The position numbers and the translations under genes are program-made. Below, piece by piece: positions 17,516 to 24,790 of a stretch of 64,000 nucleotides of DNA; within the stretch, counting starts at the first letter, position 1; each line of letters begins with the position of its first letter. This stretch comes from Sphingomicrobium nitratireducens (GTDB taxonomy: Bacteria; Pseudomonadota; Alphaproteobacteria; Sphingomonadales; Sphingomonadaceae), in the NCBI RefSeq assembly GCF_026157035.1, contig NZ_JANJZA010000001.1, positions 1,901,001-1,965,000 of the forward strand, given 5' to 3'. A model generated the notes under the pieces. The model was given only the letters and a program-made list of their open reading frames with translations. It made no database searches and was not told the DNA's origin.

Positions 17516-18730
17516 TCACTCCTGAGGGATAAGGATACTGGTGAGATGCGAGCGCCCTTGCTCGCCGACGAAACACACCGAGACGGTAGAATTGGATGCC
17601 GACGTGGGCGGGAGTAATGCGGGGTCGATGACGACGCTGGCCTCGAAGGTAGAGACCGTCGCGACCCCGGCTTCCGAACTGATGATCACTTCGTAGGACC
17701 AGGAGGACTCGCCAATTCCAGCGTCCAATCCGTCGATCCAAGCCCAGCCCTGACGGCTTCTTGGCGTCCAATTGACAGCAAGCGAGCCGTCGGCTTTCCA
17801 GGATGCCTCGAGGTTGGCAGGACGCGGCGGCTTCCACCTTTCCCCGGCGAAGATCATTTCAACGGGAATTGCGTCTTCATCGGCCAGCCCTTCGGGCCGC
17901 AGTGTCATGGTCGACCCGACGCGCTCGATTGGAAGGGCTAGTGTTACAACTCTCCCCGGTTCGACCATGGCGAATGGCTCCCCGATCGAGTGGGACGCCA
18001 TGGCCCAGTCCGTGCCCCGGTATCCGCGGATCAGACCTTTCAGGACGAAGCGGCCTTCCCCTTGCGGAAGCGCCTGAGCGAACTGAATCAGCTCGCTGCC
18101 AAGTAGCGCGATGTTCGCTCCCCCCAGCAGGTCGCTTTCGGTCGCGGATTGAAGCCAGTGCCGCGGATCGATAAGCTGAACCTCGACGGAACTCTGGCGA
18201 TCGATCACGCAAAACTGTCCGCTATCTTCCAGCGCGCCCAGCGCAACCCCGGAAACGCTCTGTGTCGCTGCGCTACTCAGGACTGTCGTCGAGCCGTCGA
18301 GGTCCAACGACAATGGAACGGGCTTCCACCCGGGACTTTCCGTCGCCGCCGCGACGACATGCGTTGAGCCCGACCCATCGCCAAGGTCTGGTATCTCGAA
18401 CAATGCCACCTGCGTGGGTGCGAGGACGATATCTGGATTGGGCGCGATCCTCCCCGCGTCGGAGGGAAGCGTGTCGACATTCGATGGAAACCCTGCCCGC
18501 GATCCGATGACGATGACGACACCTCGCTCGGTCTCGACGTCGATCGCGGCCCACTGAACACCTTGCCACGCGAAGTGATCGCCGGGGCGCAGCCCCATGA
18601 AGCCGGGCCCGAGCCTCAGTCTGACCTTCTCGCGCTCGCGAAAGGCACGCGAAAGGATGTTCTGGGCAGCAGCACGCGCTTCTTGGGAAGTCGTCACGAG
18701 GGGCGCGTCGACCCTGACTTCCAGGCGCCC
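17516..18730 (-). pseudogene. GTA tail / host-specificity protein, 3' fragment
   Basis: About 400 codons matching the C-terminal part of the gene transfer agent host-specificity protein (GTA gp15 type). Recognisable segments are RLEVRVDAPLVTT, LRPGDHFAWQGV, DLLGGANIALLGSELIQFA and GRFVLKGLIRGYRGTDWA, all typical of the phage-tail region, followed by a fibronectin-like end. Full proteins are far longer, with a TIM-barrel-like domain that is absent here. At about 18725-18737 the homology changes abruptly to terminase sequence in another frame. No convincing ribosome site precedes the fragment; GTG/ATG codons inside the joined region could start a short product. Interpreted as the survivor of a large internal deletion. 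Confidence 0.75.
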
Positions 18731-18734
18731 CGCC

Positions 18735-18989
18735 CCGGATCTTCGCATCTCCAGCGATCGAGTGAATCCATTCGGATCCGGCCCGGGTCTTGCCGAAGCC
18801 CCTCCCCGCAAGGATGAGCCAAGTCCGCCAATCGCCCGGTGGCGGCCGCTGCCCTTCGGCGGCCCATGGTTCGAACCAGTGGGCAAGGACCCGTGCTTGG
18901 GATGCCGTCAGATCGAACGGAAGTCCGGGTCGTGGCAGCACGCCATCGCGCTGCCCGTCGCCCGCTTCGGGCGGACGGCTTGTGGCCAT
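18735..18989 (-). pseudogene. GTA large terminase, 5' fragment
   Basis: About 85 codons matching the N-terminus of the gene transfer agent large terminase (gp2 type), which packages DNA. After a Pro-rich leader come DLTASQARVLAHWFEPWAAE, then WLILAGRGFGKTRAGSEWIH with the Walker A motif GRGFGKTR. Homology stops at GDAKIR, just after the motif, and the frame then runs through sequence that encodes the tail protein in a different frame. The rest of the ATPase and the nuclease domain are missing, so the fragment cannot work as a terminase. Confidence 0.75.
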
Positions 18990-19049
18990 GGTGCTTTCCT
19001 TCCGACCAGCCCCTCCCCGATTTTCAGCGGCTTTCGATAGTCATTCTCT

Positions 19050-19135
19050 CCAAATGGAAAGGGCCGGCGACGCGTCTGCGTCCCGGCCCGTCGGCGACCC
19101 GAGCGCCCCGTCGCTCGATTCGCAATTCTTCATGC
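19050..19135 (-). ncRNA. Candidate small RNA
   Basis: A well-spaced sigma-70-like promoter (19142-19170) and a strong terminator (19061-19089 plus tail) frame about 85 bases that contain no plausible reading frame. Start and end are estimates from the promoter and the U-rich tail. No known RNA family was recognised. Confidence 0.35.
19061..19089 (-). terminator. Strong hairpin terminator after the histidine kinase gene
   Basis: GGGCCGG-C-GACGC-GTCT-GCGTC-CCGGCCC forms a 12-bp stem with one bulge and a four-base loop; the minus strand continues TTTCCATTT. It can end the kinase transcript and/or the candidate small RNA. Confidence 0.7.
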
Positions 19136-19141
19136 TTCACT

Positions 19142-19170
19142 TATGTACCCAAACAGCGTGACGATGTCAA
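19142..19170 (-). promoter_or_regulatory. Sigma-70-like promoter
   Basis: On the minus strand TTGACA (19170-19165) and TACATA (19147-19142) are separated by 17 bases, the optimal spacing. It fires toward the candidate small RNA and the gene transfer agent remnant. Confidence 0.5.
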
Positions 19171-19189
19171 GTATTTTTTACCGTTCTGG

Positions 19190-20746
19190 TTATTTCAAGC
19201 GGTCGAGAGGGAACCGGAAGTGGACTTGAAGTCCGCTTATCGCCCATTCGCGCTCGACCCCCCCTTTGAGCTGCCGCACGACAGACATCTCAACAAGATC
19301 GGTTCCGAAGCCCAGATCGCCGCGCTCGTGATCCACGGCCGGGCCGCCCTGCTCTACCCAGTCGACCACCAACGTGTCGTCACGTTTCGCCATTCGGACG
19401 GAAACGCGCCCCCCTTCGCATGACAGGGCGCCGTACTTGACCGCGTTTGTCGCGAGTTCGTGAAAGGCAAGGGCCAGCGGGGTTACCGCCTTCTCGCCGA
19501 CCTCGACATCGTCACCTTCGATCAGGACTCGCGGCTCGCCATCCTCCGCATAGGGCGCGAACAGGTCGTTGAGGAGCGACGACAACTGCGTGCGCTGCGC
19601 CGGCTCGTCGCTGATCGGCCGGACGTAATTATGGGCCCGGCCGAGCGCTGCGATGCGATCGCTCAACTTGGCCGTCACGCCCTTGATTTCCGGGTTCGCG
19701 CGCGACGCGAAGCTGACGAGGCCGGAAACCACCGAGAAGATGTTCTTGATCCGATGGCTCAACTCCCGCGACAGGAGCTGCTGGCTTTCGATCAGGAGCC
19801 GCGTGTCGTGGATGTCGGTGCAGGTGCCGAACCAGCGAACGATTTCTGCATTCCGGTTTCGAACGGGAAGGCCGCGCGCCAATGCCCAGCGATATTCGCC
19901 GTCGTGGCGGCGCAGTCGGTACTCGACCTCGTAGGGTTCACCGCTCTCGACCGCTTCCGCCCAGACCCGCGCCGCCCTTTCGGCGTCGTCGGGGTGCAGC
20001 GCCTGGGTCCAGGCATCGCCGTAATGCTGGCCCTCGGAGCCGCCGGTAAACTCGTACCAGCGCGCGTTGAAATAGTCGGGCTGCCCCTCGCCGTCGGTCG
20101 ACCACGCCATTTGCGGGATGGCGTCGGCAAGGACCTCGAAACGTTCCTCGCTCTCGCGCAGCGCGCGCGTCGCCTCGTCCGCGTCCTCGCGACTTTCCAG
20201 CTCGCGCCGCCGTGCGGCCAGCCTGCGCATGACCGCGTTGGCTAGGACTTCGAGCCCCTGCCGCTGCAATGACGTCAGCCGTTCGCGCGGTTCGGGCGAG
20301 ATGACGCACAGCGCGCCGAGCGGCGCCCCTTCCTCGCTGATCAGCGGCGCGCCTGCATAGAAGCGGATGTGAGGTGGCCCGGTGACCAGCAGGTTTGCCG
20401 CAAAGCGCGGGTCCTGTGCCGCGTCCGGCACGACCATCACCCGTTTGCCCAACATCGCATACTGGCAGAAACTCTGCCCGCGCGGCGTCTCGCACACATC
20501 GATCCCGGTCCGGCTGAGGAACAGCTGGCGCGATTCCTCGACGAGGGACACCAGCGCGGTCGGGACTTCGCAGAGGTTGGCGGCGAAATCGGTGATCGCG
20601 CGCAGTTCGTTGTCGCCGTCGAGCGTCTCGAGATCGTAGAGATCGAGCACGCGCCGGCGTGCGGCCTCGCCGCCCGCGGAATCGACATAGATCGGATCGA
20701 TCGAGGTCGCGGCGGGCATACCGGCAAAAGGAGCGCTGCGTTTCAT
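19190..20746 (-). CDS. GAF-PAS sensor histidine kinase, HWE/HisKA2 type
   Basis: Soluble sensor kinase of 518 residues. The N-terminal GAF domain (about 40-175; TGIDVCETPRGQSFCQYA and IRFYAGAPLISEEG) is followed by a PAS domain with PAC motif (about 205-325; WYEFTGGSEGQHYGDAW, YRLRRHDGEYRW). The kinase core has the phospho-acceptor helix ELSHRIKNIFSVVSGLVSFA and an HWE-family ATPase domain with ALAFHELATNAVKYGALS. Relatives in alphaproteobacteria feed the PhyR general stress response or respond to light or redox; the GAF sequence alone does not reveal the signal. No membrane segment. It has a terminator about 100 bases downstream; no response regulator is adjacent. Confidence 0.93.
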   Translation of the reverse strand: MKRSAPFAGMPAATSIDPIYVDSAGGEAARRRVLDLYDLETLDGDNELRAITDFAANLCEVPTALVSLVEESRQLFLSRTGIDVCETPRGQSFCQYAMLGKRVMVVPDAAQDPRFAANLLVTGPPHIRFYAGAPLISEEGAPLGALCVISPEPRERLTSLQRQGLEVLANAVMRRLAARRRELESREDADEATRALRESEERFEVLADAIPQMAWSTDGEGQPDYFNARWYEFTGGSEGQHYGDAWTQALHPDDAERAARVWAEAVESGEPYEVEYRLRRHDGEYRWALARGLPVRNRNAEIVRWFGTCTDIHDTRLLIESQQLLSRELSHRIKNIFSVVSGLVSFASRANPEIKGVTAKLSDRIAALGRAHNYVRPISDEPAQRTQLSSLLNDLFAPYAEDGEPRVLIEGDDVEVGEKAVTPLALAFHELATNAVKYGALSCEGGRVSVRMAKRDDTLVVDWVEQGGPAVDHERGDLGFGTDLVEMSVVRQLKGGVEREWAISGLQVHFRFPLDRLK

Positions 20747-20809
20747 TACGCATGCGCTACGGCCATCGGGTTGAACTCACAACCCTTTTTGACGGAATGC
20801 TTCCCTGGA

Positions 20810-21421
20810 TCAGTAACCCATCAGGGCCAGCACTTCCCGCCGGCTGCGTTCGTCCTTGCGGAACGTGCCCATCATCCGGCTGGTGGTCATCATTACGCCC
20901 GGCGTGTTGACGCCGCGCGCGGTCATGCAGGCATGGCTCGCCTCGATGACCACCGCCACCCCCTGCGGCTCAAGATGGTCCCAGATGCAGTCGGCGACCT
21001 GCGCCGTCAGTCGTTCCTGCACCTGCAGCCGGCGCGCGAACCCGTGCAGCACGCGCGCGAGCTTCGATATGCCGACCACCTTGTCGTTCGGAAGATAGGC
21101 GATCGACGCCTTGCCGATGATCGGCGCCATATGGTGTTCGCAATGCGACTGGAACGGAATGTCCTTCAGGAGCACGATTTCGTCATAGCCGCCCACTTCC
21201 TCGAACGTGCGCGACAGGTGGTGCGACGGGTCCTCTTCGTAACCCTTTGCATATTCCTTCCACGCGCGCGCCACCCGCGCCGGCGTGTCGAGTAGACCCT
21301 CGCGGTCGGGATCGTCGCCTGCCCAGCGAATGAGCGTCCGTACCGCCTCGGCGACGTCGGTCGGGACCGCGATCTTCTTGGGCGGTGCCACGAGGTCGCC
21401 ATCGACGGGAGTGTTGGCCAT
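20810..21421 (-). CDS. folE: GTP cyclohydrolase I
   Basis: First enzyme of tetrahydrofolate/pterin synthesis: GTP to 7,8-dihydroneopterin triphosphate plus formate. 203 residues. The zinc site is visible as [13 protein letters not shown] (Cys and His) and the distal Cys in [12 protein letters not shown], so this is the type IA zinc enzyme. [20 protein letters not shown] is the classic family signature. Met at 21421 was chosen because GAGG lies 6 bases upstream; an in-frame ATG six codons earlier has no ribosome site and overlaps the preceding gene. It forms an operon with the DUF6356 gene (7-base gap). Confidence 0.97.
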   Translation of the reverse strand: MANTPVDGDLVAPPKKIAVPTDVAEAVRTLIRWAGDDPDREGLLDTPARVARAWKEYAKGYEEDPSHHLSRTFEEVGGYDEIVLLKDIPFQSHCEHHMAPIIGKASIAYLPNDKVVGISKLARVLHGFARRLQVQERLTAQVADCIWDHLEPQGVAVVIEASHACMTARGVNTPGVMMTTSRMMGTFRKDERSRREVLALMGY

Positions 21422-21428
21422 GGAATCC

Positions 21429-21659
21429 TCAGATTTCATAATCAGGATGGTCGAGCGCCTTGCGGCGGCGCGCGGTATCGTTGAGGTTTTCGAGAAGGTT
21501 GCTGGTCGTGCGCACGAACAGGCCGGGGACGAGGGCGTGGACGAGGCACAGCACCCCGCCGCCTATCATCAGCAGTCCCAGCCGCGCCGCGCCGGAGCCG
21601 TGCTCGCCCCAGCTCATCCCGATGTTCCTGGGATGGTCCTGGAAAAGGCGATCGAACAT
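21429..21659 (-). CDS. DUF6356 family small membrane protein
   Basis: Protein of 76 residues with one clear transmembrane helix (about 26-48, [20 protein letters not shown]) and charged ends. The N-terminus [14 protein letters not shown] and the following helix match the DUF6356 family seen in sphingomonads and relatives, where it is often near folE or tRNA genes. Function unknown. Located 7 bases upstream of folE, on the same strand, directly after a tRNA gene. Confidence 0.75.
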   Translation of the reverse strand: MFDRLFQDHPRNIGMSWGEHGSGAARLGLLMIGGGVLCLVHALVPGLFVRTTSNLLENLNDTARRRKALDHPDYEI

Positions 21660-21680
21660 GTCTCTCTCCGCGGCGAAAAA

Positions 21681-21757
21681 TGGTGGCCCCGGCAGGACTC
21701 GAACCTGCGACCTGCGGTTTAGGAAACCGTCGCTCTATCCGGCTGAGCTACGGAGCC
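21681..21757 (-). tRNA. tRNA-Arg (anticodon CCT)
   Basis: 77 bases forming a complete cloverleaf on the minus strand: acceptor GGCTCCG pairing with CGGGGCC (one wobble), D arm GCTC...GAGC, anticodon loop TTCCTAA giving CCT, T arm with GGTTCGAGTCC, and an encoded CCA end. It reads AGG codons, rare in this GC-rich genome. Confidence 0.96.
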
Positions 21758-21791
21758 GTCCCTGCCCCCATATGGGGGATGAGGCGCGCAA

Positions 21792-22616
21792 TCAATCGCC
21801 CAGCGGTGCAATTGCCCTGCGGTGCTGCAACACGGGGATGCGCGAACGCACCTCGTCGATCCGGGCGAGATTGATGTCCGCGAACGCCACACCCGGCCGA
21901 TCCTCCATGTCGAGGAGGATTTCGCCCCATGGGTCGATGACGAGGCTGTGGCCGTAGGTTTCGCGCCCGTCCTCGTGCTTTCCGACCTGGGCGGCAGCGA
22001 TCACGAACAGTTCGGCCTCGATCGCACGCGCACGCTGCATGACTTCCCAGTGCGCCTTCCCGGTCGGGACGGTGAATGCGGCCGGGATGGCGATGACGTC
22101 GGCGCCCGCTTCGGCAAGACGCGCGAACAGTGCCGGGAATCGAAGGTCGTAGCAGATGGCCAGCCCCAGTGAGCCGACTGGCGTTCCCTTGACGAGAGTC
22201 GGCGCTTCTCCGCGCTGGTAGGTCGCCGATTCACGCCAGCTTTCGCCGGTCGGCAGGTCGACGTCGAACAGGTGCATCTTGTCGTAGCGTCCGCGAATTT
22301 CGCCTGTAGCGTCGATCACCAGGGCGCGATTGACGAACTTGCCGTTCTCGCCCTCCAGCGCAAGCGAGCCGAGATGCACCCAGAGACCGCGGCGCGCGGC
22401 GGCCTCGCGGACGCGCGCCAGCAGCGGGTCGTCCGCTTCGCTGCGCACCGATCGTGCCGCCCGTTGGGAATTGCCGTCGAGCAAGCCGGACATTTCGGGC
22501 GTGAACAGCATCGCCGCGCCGCCGGCTGACGCTTCCTCGATCGCTCGCTCGAGCGCCTCGGCGTTGCGCTGGGGGTCGATCCCCGTCGTCGCCTGGAACA
22601 GCGCGATACGCGTCAT
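21792..22616 (-). CDS. Carbon-nitrogen hydrolase (nitrilase family, Nit1/omega-amidase-like)
   Basis: Nitrilase-superfamily amidase of 274 residues with the complete Glu-Lys-Cys triad: Glu in FTPEMSGL, Lys in YDKMHLFDVDLP, Cys in AICYDLRFPAL. The YDKMHLFD/ICYDLRFP pattern resembles deaminated-glutathione amidase (Nit1), which repairs a side product of transaminases. That reading is supported by the overlapping glutaredoxin gene upstream (ATGA overlap), both touching glutathione metabolism. Substrate remains inference. ATG 22616 gives the family-standard N-terminus MTRIALFQ; earlier in-frame codons belong to the overlapping frame. Confidence 0.92.
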   Translation of the reverse strand: MTRIALFQATTGIDPQRNAEALERAIEEASAGGAAMLFTPEMSGLLDGNSQRAARSVRSEADDPLLARVREAAARRGLWVHLGSLALEGENGKFVNRALVIDATGEIRGRYDKMHLFDVDLPTGESWRESATYQRGEAPTLVKGTPVGSLGLAICYDLRFPALFARLAEAGADVIAIPAAFTVPTGKAHWEVMQRARAIEAELFVIAAAQVGKHEDGRETYGHSLVIDPWGEILLDMEDRPGVAFADINLARIDEVRSRIPVLQHRRAIAPLGD

Positions 22617-22876
22617 CAGGCGGCCTTCAATCTCGGATCGAGTTTCCCGTCCATCTCGAGCGAGAACAGGTCGTCGCATCCGCCGACATGCTCGCCGTCG
22701 ATGAAGATTTGTGGCACCGTCGTGCGGCCATGCGCGCGCTGGATCATTTCCTCCCGTTTCTCGGGCATCGAGTGCAACTCGTATTCGACATACTCGACCC
22801 CTTTCATGTCCAGCAGCCGCTTCGCGCGGATGCAGTAGGGACAGGTCGCTTTCGTATAAATCTCGACGGTAGCCAA
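22616..22876 (-). CDS. grxC: Glutaredoxin 3 (TTG start)
   Basis: Dithiol glutaredoxin of 86 residues: thioredoxin fold with active site CPYC (ATCPYCIRAK), cis-Pro loop TTVPQIFIDG and the glutathione-binding GGCDDLFSLE. It reduces disulfides and glutathionylated proteins using glutathione. The only start that gives the conserved N-terminus ATVEIYTK is TTG at 22874-22876, with GGAG 7 bases upstream. The stop overlaps the ATG of the nitrilase gene (ATGA). It follows comF by 32 bases on the same strand, so comF-grxC-nitrilase look like one transcript. Confidence 0.93.
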   Translation of the reverse strand: MATVEIYTKATCPYCIRAKRLLDMKGVEYVEYELHSMPEKREEMIQRAHGRTTVPQIFIDGEHVGGCDDLFSLEMDGKLDPRLKAA

Positions 22877-22908
22877 AACATCACTCCGGTTACGTGTTCG
22901 TTGCTTCC

Positions 22909-23646
22909 CTAACGCGCCAGACGCCGCGGGCGAACCACCCTTGCCCACAAATTCGCCTCGACCCGTCGCGCACCGCCCTTGAGCAAGGCGCGTGCGCACG
23001 CTTCGAGGGTGCTTCCGCTCGTTCTGACGTCGTCGACGAGGATTACCGTCCGTCCTTCGATGCGGGATCGATCGACGACGGCGAAGGCGCCGCGGACGTT
23101 CTTGTGCCGCTGGGCCGGGGTCATGTCCGTCATCGGGCGCGTCGCACGCGTGCGTTCGAGCACGAACGGATCGTTCTCGAGCCCGCTGCGCCGCGACAGT
23201 TCGCGGGCCAGCAACGCCGCCTGGTTGAAACCGCGCTGCCACAGCCGTCCGCGATGGAGGGGAACAGGCACCAGCAACGCATCGCGATCCGCACCTTCCA
23301 GCGAACGCGCCATCGGCGCCGCCATCGCCTTGGCGAGTGCCACGCGCCGTCCGTATTTCAGCTTCAGCGCCAGCGCGCGGCTCGTCTCGCCGTACCGTGT
23401 CGCGGCGGACGTCGCCTCGATCAGCGGCGGATCGCTTTCGCACGCAAGGCACTGGTCCTGCTCGGTCGCCTCGAGCGGCATCGCGCAACGCGTGCACCCG
23501 CTCGTCCCGATCCAGTCAATGGACGTCCAGCACGCGCTGCAGAAACTGCCGGCATGCTCGACGATCTCGCCGCACGAGGCACAGCGCGCCGGGAGGGCAA
23601 AATCGAGCAGGCCGCGCCCGAGGCGCCCGAAAAGCGACGACAACAT
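22909..23646 (-). CDS. comF: ComF family phosphoribosyltransferase-like protein
   Basis: Protein of 245 residues with an N-terminal double zinc ribbon (CASCGE, CSACW, CTRCAMP, CLACE between about 15 and 75) and a C-terminal type I phosphoribosyltransferase domain (VPVPLHRGRLWQRGFNQA; PRPP loop VILVDDVRTSGST). ComF assists DNA uptake in competent bacteria, by interacting with the PriA/ComFA machinery, and a ComF/GntX-like role is known in sugar-acid use in E. coli. It is the first gene of comF-grxC-nitrilase and is divergent from the methyltransferase gene 42 bases away. Confidence 0.92.
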   Translation of the reverse strand: MLSSLFGRLGRGLLDFALPARCASCGEIVEHAGSFCSACWTSIDWIGTSGCTRCAMPLEATEQDQCLACESDPPLIEATSAATRYGETSRALALKLKYGRRVALAKAMAAPMARSLEGADRDALLVPVPLHRGRLWQRGFNQAALLARELSRRSGLENDPFVLERTRATRPMTDMTPAQRHKNVRGAFAVVDRSRIEGRTVILVDDVRTSGSTLEACARALLKGGARRVEANLWARVVRPRRLAR

Positions 23647-23688
23647 CCCCTCTTGTGACCTACCTCGCGACACGCCACAAGCCGCCCG

Positions 23689-24471
23689 ATGTCCGGACCG
23701 TTCGATCTCGACCTTCGCCGCAAGAGGCGCGATCGCGCCGCCAGGAAGGGATCCGTCACCTACCTCTACGACCGCGCGCTCGAAGACCTGGTCGATCGGC
23801 TCGACATGGTCCGGCGGGACTTCCCACGCGCCCTCCTTGTCGGCTGCCCCGATCCGCGCCTCGCCGAGCGCCTCGCATCCAGGGTCGGTCGGCTCGACGT
23901 TGTCGATCCGTCGCTCGAGATGGCGCAGGCAGCATGCGGCGTCGCCTGCGACGAGGAAGCACTCGACGTCCAGCCCGGGAGTTACGATCTCGTCGTCAGT
24001 CTCGGCCTTCTGGCGGATGCCAACGACATTGCCGGCGCCTTGCTTCGAATGCGCTTCGCCCTGGCGAAAGACGGACTTCTCCTCGGCGCACTTGCAGGCG
24101 GCGACAGCCTGCCTGCGCTGCGCACCAGCATGGCGTCGGCCGACGCGATCATCGGTCGGGCGTCGCCGCGCATCCATCCGCGGATCGACCCGGCAGGGCT
24201 GACGCGTCTCCTGTCGCAAGCTGGGTTCGCGATGCCTGTCGTCGACATCGATCGCGTCACCGTACGCTTCGGGGGATTCGACAGTTTGGTGGCCGATCTT
24301 CGCGGTATGGGCGCGACCAACACGCTCGTGGAACGATCCCGCCGCCCGCTGGGCAAACAGGCCCTGCAAGCCGCTCGCAACACCTTCGCGCGCCTGGCGG
24401 ACGAGGACGGGAAAACGCCCGAAACGATCGAGATTCTCTATTTCACCGGTTGGCGCGACGCAGACGGATGA
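23689..24471 (+). CDS. SAM-dependent methyltransferase (BioC/NDUFAF5-like)
   Basis: Class I methyltransferase of 260 residues. The SAM-binding fold shows motif I as ALLVGCPDP, an acidic residue at DVVDPS, and motif IV/post-motif SYDLVVSLGLLADANDIAGAL. The glycine-rich loop is degenerate (GCPD instead of GxGxG), as in the NDUFAF5/BioC-like subgroup. Alphaproteobacterial members of this group are thought to hydroxylate or methylate complex I subunits or to act in biotin synthesis, but no bio genes are nearby. Starts 42 bases from divergent comF; ends with ILYFTGWRDADG, a typical family C-terminus. Confidence 0.85.
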   Translation: MSGPFDLDLRRKRRDRAARKGSVTYLYDRALEDLVDRLDMVRRDFPRALLVGCPDPRLAERLASRVGRLDVVDPSLEMAQAACGVACDEEALDVQPGSYDLVVSLGLLADANDIAGALLRMRFALAKDGLLLGALAGGDSLPALRTSMASADAIIGRASPRIHPRIDPAGLTRLLSQAGFAMPVVDIDRVTVRFGGFDSLVADLRGMGATNTLVERSRRPLGKQALQAARNTFARLADEDGKTPETIEILYFTGWRDADG

Positions 24472-24558
24472 CCCGTCATTAACCTTTCGTCATGCCGACT
24501 TGTTAAGGTTAGTTGCCTTAATCTGCCCGGCGTGGACCAAGACCGGAAGGAGGGTGGC

Positions 24559-24741
24559 GTGCTCGCTATCCGAAACTTTTTGCATACCCTGCGCAAGGAC
24601 AGGCGCGGGGCTACAGCGATCGAATACGGGTTGATTGCCGCACTCATCGTCATAGCGATGATGGGAGGCCTCCAAGCCATGGGCGGCGGTTCTGCCGGCA
24701 TGTGGGGCGGCCTCGACAACGACCTGAAGAACGTCATGTAG
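24559..24741 (+). CDS. Flp/Fap-type IVb pilin (GTG start)
   Basis: Prepilin of 60 residues for a Tad-type adhesive pilus. The N-terminus has a basic leader, then a prepilin peptidase site before RGATAIEYGLIAALIVIAMM, the hydrophobic helix with the conserved Glu at position +5. GTG at 24559 was chosen because AAGGAGG lies 5-6 bases upstream; an earlier in-frame GTG at 24532 would add a poorly conserved extension. The upstream region has three TTAA tetramers (24479, 24503, 24518), but not at the spacing of a full CtrA site. No tad/cpa assembly genes are in the window, so the pilus machinery must be elsewhere. Confidence 0.93.
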   Translation: MLAIRNFLHTLRKDRRGATAIEYGLIAALIVIAMMGGLQAMGGGSAGMWGGLDNDLKNVM

Positions 24742-24742
24742 A

Positions 24743-24771
24743 AGGGCGAGGCCCCGGACAGGCCCCGCCCT
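24743..24771 (+). terminator. Hairpin terminator after the Flp pilin gene
   Basis: AGGGCG-A-GGCC (24743-24753) pairs with GGCC-C-CGCCCT (24761-24771), followed by CGCATTGTTCTT. It may also serve the convergent M48 gene on the other strand. Confidence 0.55.
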
Positions 24772-24790
24772 CGCATTGTTCTTCTCGCGC

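Noticed and set aside
18273-18989. Complete 238-residue protein starting with the terminase N-terminus
   Set aside because: After about residue 85 the frame is only an off-frame reading of the tail fragment, so the rest is not a real domain.
20768-20790. Plus-strand hairpin GGGTT-N8-AACCC followed by TTTTT
   Set aside because: No plus-strand gene ends there; it lies in the promoter region of the minus-strand histidine kinase and the stem is only 5 bp.
22616-23497. Longer glutaredoxin fusion reading upstream through the ComF region
   Set aside because: The extra residues are antisense-like Arg-rich sequence inside comF; the TTG start with its ribosome site gives a normal glutaredoxin.
24479-24522. 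Full CtrA site at the Flp pilin promoter
   Set aside because: TTAA spacing is 24 and 15 bases, not 11; only half-sites can be claimed.
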